Shown piece after piece: positions 55,151-60,000 of a DNA stretch of 60,000 bases. Origin of the DNA: Takakia lepidozioides. Lineage: Eukaryota > Streptophyta > Takakiopsida > Takakiales > Takakiaceae. The stretch lies in contig CM060731.1 of NCBI GenBank assembly GCA_030704615.1, positions 77,358,756 to 77,418,755 of the forward strand, in the 5' to 3' direction. The notes beneath the pieces were generated by a model that ran no database searches, had not been told where the DNA came from, and saw only the letters and a program-made list of their open reading frames with translations. Position 1 is the stretch's first letter; every line of letters starts with the position of its first letter. A program made the position numbers and the translations under genes.

Positions 55151-57455
55151 GCTCAAGCATCACAGATTGTTTTCAACGTCATCCAGTCTCCAACGAATCC
55201 TGTGATTCTTAGACTCCCTGGTTTGTACTTCATAATCCTAACATCGACTGATGATCGTGAAAAATTTCGGCAAGACAAAAATGCAAAAGTTCAACCCCTA
55301 TTTCTTGGAGCTAGAGCCTTCATGAGAGCTACAAAAAAAGACGCGACATATGCACTTTATGTGACTCCGATCAAGACCCCAACAAACCAAGGTACTTCGA
55401 CATTACCCACTTAATATCAATATTTCAAGAATGTCTTCGAGAAGAAAAATGCAGACATGTTGCTAGAACATCGATCTTATGATTGTGCAATCGAGTTGCA
55501 AGAAGGAGCCCAACCACCAATCGGTCCCATCGACAATTTATCTCAAACCGAGTTGACTGCTTTACGAGAATACATTGACGAAAATTTGTCAAAGAATTTC
55601 ATTCGACATTCTAAATCACCCGCGAGAGCACTTATTTTATTTGTGAAGAAGAAGAACGGATTGTTACGTATGCGTGTGGACTATCGTGGGCTCAACAAAG
55701 TTAGTATAAAAAATCGTTACTCACTACCGCTGATTTTCGGACTCCTCGAACAACTTGGACGAACAAATTTTTTCACAAAGATCGACTTGAGAGGAGCTTA
55801 CAACCTTGTACGAATAAAAGAAGGAGACGAATGGAAGACATTGCTTTTCGCACGAGGTACGGACATTTCGAATACAATGTTATACCTTTCGATCTTACAA
55901 ATGCTCCAATAATTTTCCAGCATATGATGAATGACATTATTCGAGAATTAGATGATTGTGTAGTCATCTATTTGGACGATATTTTCATATTTTCACAGAA
56001 TGAAGAAGAACATGGTTGCCATGTACGCCTTGTCCTTGATAAATTGAGGGAAAGAGGACTATATGTCAAGTTGGAAAAACGGTTTTTCTATCAATCTGAA
56101 GTCAAATTTTTGGGCTACATTATTTCCGACAAATGAGTCTTTATGGATCAGAAGAAAATACAAACCATGATCGAGTGGATTAAACCAACTTTGGTCCAAG
56201 ATGTACAATGTTTTCTGGGGTTTGCAAATTTATTTAGAATCTTCCTTAAGGATTATTCCAAAATTGCTGCACCATTGACACGACTCACAGGGAATGACAA
56301 ATTTGTATGAGATGAGAAGGCTGACCAGACATTTGAAGGCGGAAACAGACATTTACAACGGCTCCAATTCTGGTACATGCAGACCCATCTAAACCATTTT
56401 TTTTTGAAGCAGATGCATCAGACTTTACATTTCGCGTTATACTATCTCAGTACGGTAGACTTCATCCTGTTGGTTTTCGATCTTGAAAGTTCTCTGCTAC
56501 AGAAATCAACTATGAAATTCATGACAAAAAACTTCTAGCGATTATTGATGCTTTTGAGGAGTGACTTCATTTACTGGATGGAGCTAAATATCAGGTTACT
56601 GTCTACACCAATCACAAAAACCTTAAATATTTTATGAGTGCTCGTGTTTTAAATCGACGACAGACAAGATGAAGTATGTTCCTAGCAAAGTTTGATTTCG
56701 TTATTACCTACCGCCCCGAACATCTTTAGGGAAAACCATATGTTCTTTTGCGACGATAGTATCTTGCGCAAAAAAAAAGGAATGCAGCTTTCGACCAACA
56801 GAAATCCATCATCATGAAACCAACAAATCTCCAATTAAATGCACTATCGATGTCTACCTATGACGATGCAGCAATCATAAGGGAGATTCAGGAAGCACTG
56901 AAGAACAACCAATTTTCTAAGACACTACGAAATCAACTAATTCGACTTTGAGGCAACCCACATGTTACAAACGAATTCGAATTCAATGACAATTTGCTTT
57001 ATTTCAAAGAACTTCTCTATGTACCTCCGGGACCTACATGATTTCGGATTCTTCAAACATGTCATGATTTTGCGGCTGCGGGACATTTTGGGTTTAATAA
57101 GACTATGAAATTGATATCCAGGGACTATTTGTGGCCGCAAATGTGAAAATTTGTAAATGAGTTTATAAAATCTTGCGTCACGTGTGCTAGGGCGAAGAGA
57201 CCACGACATCGACCTTACGACCTTCTACAACCATTACCCATTCCCAAGTGTCAATGGTCGTCCTTATCAATGGATTTTATTACGGACCTTCCAATTTCAA
57301 AGACCAATGATGCAATCTTTGTTATCGTAGATCGTTTCACGAAGATGACACATTTGATTCCATGTAACAAGACAGTTACAGGTGAAGAGACGACAAAACT
57401 CTTTCTCAACAACATTTACCGCATTTATGGACTCCTAGATGACATTGTATCTGAG
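55150..57455 (+). mobile_element. Degenerate chromovirus-like Gypsy element
   Basis: Pol-only remnant with many frameshifts and stops. RT: ALREYIDENLSKNFIRHSKSP, FVKKKNGLLRMRVDYRGLNK, FFTKIDLRGAYNLVRIKEGDEW, CVVIYLDDIFIFSQNEEEH, and VKFLGYIIS. RNase H: FFFEADASDFTF and EINYEIHDKKLLAIIDAFEE-like. Integrase: HDFAAAGHFGFNKTMKLISRDYLWPQM, SCVTCARAKRPRHRPYDLLQPLPIP, SMDFITDLPISKTNDAIFVIVDRFTKM. This wording is close to Tcn1/Tf1-like chromoviruses of fungi, mosses and lycophytes. It ends at GLLDDIVS, before the second integrase Asp is complete. No LTR was recognised. Confidence 0.8.
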
Positions 57456-57689
57456 ACACTAATTCTGGGGTCAAATCCCTACTTGACGGGTGTGGTACGC
57501 TCTTCTCCTCTATCCCTGCCTAGGTGTCGCATCGGAAAGCCTTCACGGCGAGGTTTCTGTGAAAGAGGTTATTTTCTCCACTCACTATCAAGGGGCCTGA
57601 TTTGTGAGCTGTCGCTCCCAAATGAAACCCTCCTCCTTTTATGACGTACCACCTACCTTGATGGGGTGGGTCCCTGGTTGTCCGCTAAA

Positions 57690-57876
57690 TGTTGGTTGTT
57701 AAGCATTAGAGCAGGTAGCCCAACTGTATTAACTTAGGTGATCTTGGGTTCAAAGTGTCCACTAACACTTTCCAGTGGAAGACACTAGTTCCTCGAGAGG
57801 AAGACCATAATTTTCGCTTCCTGTGGTGCTTGATCTTTCATTCTGGTTGTCAAGGAATGAATGAGTGAAAAAAAAA
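57690..57876 (+). mobile_element. tRNA-derived SINE-like copy
   Basis: An A-box-like TAGCCCAACTG fits TRGYNNANNNG. A B-box-like GGTTCAAAGTG follows about 30 nt later, then a roughly 110-bp body and a terminal run of nine A (57868-57876). That order and size fit a Pol III-transcribed SINE. The B-box end is imperfect. A second B-box-like GGGTCAAATCCC near 57472, close to where the Gypsy ends, may be part of another copy. Confidence 0.4.
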
Positions 57877-58256
57877 GATAGCGGTACAAATAAATGGCGG
57901 CGCTCATTATGATTAAAGTATGTTCGAAGACCAATTTATGAGAGGTTGTTGACATTGAATGGACATGCATACGCGCTGCTCAAGACCGTCTCTCTCTCAC
58001 ACGCGAGGCTAGCTATGGGACGCACATAAATATCAATGGAAATACTAAAAAACAAGCTTAATATTTTAAAGTTGCTGGGCGTGCAGTGACCGCAGTAGTC
58101 GGATGTGGACGTGAGTCGCCATCGCTGGGCGACAAGGGCCGTCAGTGGCAGATAGAAACGGCCACGTGAGGACCAAGGACAGAAAGCAACAATCTTCGAG
58201 AAATACCCACCATGGATTACGTGAAGAATGCACAAGGGAGAGAGAGATGCCCGGCC
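57877..58256. other. Intergenic, upstream of the secreted-protein gene
   Basis: No coding or repeat feature recognised. It is the likely promoter-proximal region for the downstream TATA box. Confidence 0.4.
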
Positions 58257-58460
58257 TATAAAAGCCAGCGCCCGGGGTCCAGTCTTCATCTCTTTGGGTC
58301 CTTAATCATCCTCCTTTTCCTGTGGGTGCAGGCTGCTGCTGCTGTAGTGACTCTCGGTGGGCATTCATTGGAGCTCACTGCTTTGGCTGCTCCTTGCGCT
58401 CAGGTCGACCCTTCACATCAAAGGTGTTCCTTCCCTGCAATTGCAATGTTGACATGCTAA
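58212..58460 (+). CDS. Small open frame with hydrophobic signal-like segment, doubtful
   Basis: 82 residues. It begins MDYVKNAQGRERC and has a hydrophobic run LFGSLIILLFLWVQAAAAV like a signal peptide or membrane anchor, then a Cys-containing end. However, the TATA box lies inside the frame (58257), so a transcript from that promoter would start after the ATG. If real it could use an inner start or be the first exon of the downstream gene. I do not recognise it. Confidence 0.3.
   Translation: MDYVKNAQGRERCPAYKSQRPGSSLHLFGSLIILLFLWVQAAAAVVTLGGHSLELTALAAPCAQVDPSHQRCSFPAIAMLTC
58257..58264 (+). promoter_or_regulatory. TATA box
   Basis: TATAAAAG within CCGGCCTATAAAAGCCAGC. No strong alternative lies nearby, and the next credible coding start downstream is the secreted orphan, which would need a leader intron ending at an AG near 58812 (GTGTGTAACAG). 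Confidence 0.5.
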
Positions 58461-58900
58461 TCAATGACTGGTAGATACAAGTGTGTTCTTATTTTATGAC
58501 TCTGAAGGCGCTGTCTGTACAATTACACTCTTTTTCTAGTCAGGATTTTATAGTCATTGCTCCACTATAACATGTCCTCTGTCTATCCCTCTCTGTCCCC
58601 TGGGAAATTCAAGTTACAGTAGCTCTTCCCTTATGTGCTGCTGTCACGCGCACTTCTTCTGTAATTGCCGAAGCTATCGAACACCTGCAGAATGACTGGA
58701 AGGTGGGAGGATTCCAGATGCTAGAGTCGACATCATAGGTAACTGAATTTTTTTCATCAATAGGTTACTGTCAATTAGACTGAGCTGACCACGCTTGCTC
58801 TGTGTGTAACAGGCCTTCACGCTTGATATATTGGGGCCGTGTCTCTTGTCTAGCTGAGGGATTGAATGCAAGCTCTCTAGAGACAATATTAATATTTCTC

Positions 58901-59572
58901 ATGGCACACGTCAACCTGTGGATGGCCTTGTTGGTCGTTCTCTTTGTCTGCTTACTGTCTGCGCCAGGTGCAAACTCCTCTCGACCCACAGCTCTCCGCG
59001 GCCCGCTGGATCCGGTGGAAACTAGCTTAGAGAACGATAACTCGACTGCAGATGTTTACCAAGCTCCTTACCATCAGCATGTGCAATGGATACAGAGGAT
59101 CGCTTTTACAATGACGATCAGGATATTGAATGAGGTTGTCAACCAGCGTTTTGACATCAGTTTAGAGCAGAAATCGGACGACAAGTGGACTTGGTCCAAC
59201 AACTTCCAGTTTAAAAGGCCCGACGGGCAAAACATCCAAGCCTGTCCAGTAGACAAAATGTGCATCGTCGAAGGAGGTGGGTACAATAATAATAGGCCCG
59301 CGTCACAAGTTGTCCTCATGCATACGTTTAACCTGGCAGGCAAGCTGTTGATTTCTTACGTTAACGTCTACCTCCATGCGTGGACAATGGACGATCCACC
59401 GATGGTGATAGTCGATGCCAACGAGGCGCACTCGGGCGCGATAGTGGTTCCGCCTGGCCATGTGCCTGCTTTCCAATATTGCATCGGCACCGAGCCAAGA
59501 AGTGAGGCTGCGTCTGTGACCTTCTGGGAGATTATAGCATACCAGACCTATCCTAGGCAGCCTCCGTTATAG
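58901..59572 (+). CDS. Secreted protein, unknown family
   Basis: 223 residues from ATG 58901. An in-frame ATG at 58802 would add 33 residues before the signal peptide, so the later start is preferred. The N-terminus MAHVNLWMALLVVLFVCLL with cleavage likely after SAPGANS is a clear secretion signal. The mature part has NDNST (possible N-glycosylation site), YHQHVQWIQRIAFTMTIRI, ACPVDKMC (two Cys possibly bridged) and alternating strands (VVLMHTFNLAGKLLISYVNVYLHAW, GAIVVPPGHVPAFQYCIG), suggesting a beta-sandwich. No stop or frameshift interrupts it, in contrast to everything else here. It would act in the wall or extracellular space; activity is unknown. Confidence 0.65.
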   Translation: MAHVNLWMALLVVLFVCLLSAPGANSSRPTALRGPLDPVETSLENDNSTADVYQAPYHQHVQWIQRIAFTMTIRILNEVVNQRFDISLEQKSDDKWTWSNNFQFKRPDGQNIQACPVDKMCIVEGGGYNNNRPASQVVLMHTFNLAGKLLISYVNVYLHAWTMDDPPMVIVDANEAHSGAIVVPPGHVPAFQYCIGTEPRSEAASVTFWEIIAYQTYPRQPPL

Positions 59573-59828
59573 GCAGCCGTAACGGAGGTTTGAGTTGGCA
59601 TATGTGGACATGTATACTGCCGAGAGTCTTGTACTTAGTAAGTTTGCTGGGATCAAAGATTCATGTCAAACGATTCACAATAATGGCGGCTGGAAGGACG
59701 CTGAGCTATGTGACCAAAGTTGGTTCATTACTACGAATTGTCATCTTAGTTAGTCCTGCCTCAGCTCATGAGTAGCCGTAGGGCTGAGTCCTCTTTCTCT
59801 CGAATAATTGAACTGAGTTGAAATCTTC

Positions 59829-59834
59829 AATAAA
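59829..59834 (+). terminator. Poly(A) signal
   Basis: AATAAA about 257 bases after the stop of the secreted-protein gene, a plausible 3' UTR length. No competing AATAAA lies between. Confidence 0.55.
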
Positions 59835-60000
59835 ACAATGTCTTTTCCAGGTGCATACTACCTGGTAAAGCTCTGATACCTTCATTCACCATATCGTCTT
59901 GTTTGTTTTTAATCAGGCTTAATTGGATGCTACAAGGATCTATATTTAGAAATCTCTTGAGCTGTCAATTTACAGATCGTTTCATAGCATTACACGCTGT

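Overview
The window is eukaryotic nuclear DNA that is almost entirely transposable-element (TE) sequence: GT-AG introns, Ty3/Gypsy and LINE remnants, a SINE-like retroposon, minisatellites and a fixed 500-base scaffold gap. Streptophyte features (a DNMT3-type cytosine methyltransferase, a moss-like Gypsy lineage, ParB-like multi-exon genes) together with this repeat load suggest a charophyte alga, most likely Chara-like. That is an inference, not a demonstration. Nearly every coding region is broken by stops or frameshifts. The best intact single-copy gene candidate is a secreted orphan protein at 58901-59572.

The most interesting content is a family of large Gypsy-type retroelements present twice. 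Copy A (4442-14830, +) has a 4-bp ACTA target-site duplication and sits inside a LINE ORF. Copy B (about 42798-50700, -) is 5'-incomplete. The domain order is leader, Gag with zinc knuckles, aspartic protease (DSG), a DNMT3-type C5-cytosine methyltransferase, an in-frame UAG, reverse transcriptase, RNase H, integrase and a C-terminal PHD finger. One element would therefore carry a DNA-methylation writer and a predicted histone-tail reader. The UAG is the only stop shared by both copies, lies in frame between methyltransferase and RT in copy A, and is followed by CAACCA, which fits the CAR-YYA context of tobamovirus leaky stops. Copy A has a 418-bp GT-AG intron in its leader that is precisely absent from copy B. 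The termini are unequal modules rather than obvious LTRs.

Layout. 1-3990: decayed multi-exon gene with a ParB-like motif and an amino-methyltransferase-like fold. 4038-17140: LINE split by copy A, then a second LINE tail. 17443-34856: composite Gypsy element with about 1-kb LTRs, gag, an inverted pol, the 500-N gap, a transposase-like gene, a helicase fragment, a deleted direct pol and an extra ORF. 34857-41950: fragments and diffuse repeats. 41954-42280: an exon-like ORF interrupted by a 515-bp mini-element. 42798-50880: copy B and a CACAGCC repeat tract. 50842-53390: second ParB-like gene (-). 53430-55150: hairpin satellite. 55150-57455: dead chromovirus-like Gypsy. 57690-57876: SINE-like copy. 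58257-59834: TATA box, secreted-protein gene and poly(A) signal.

All domain calls come from reading motifs by eye; no database search or alignment program was run.
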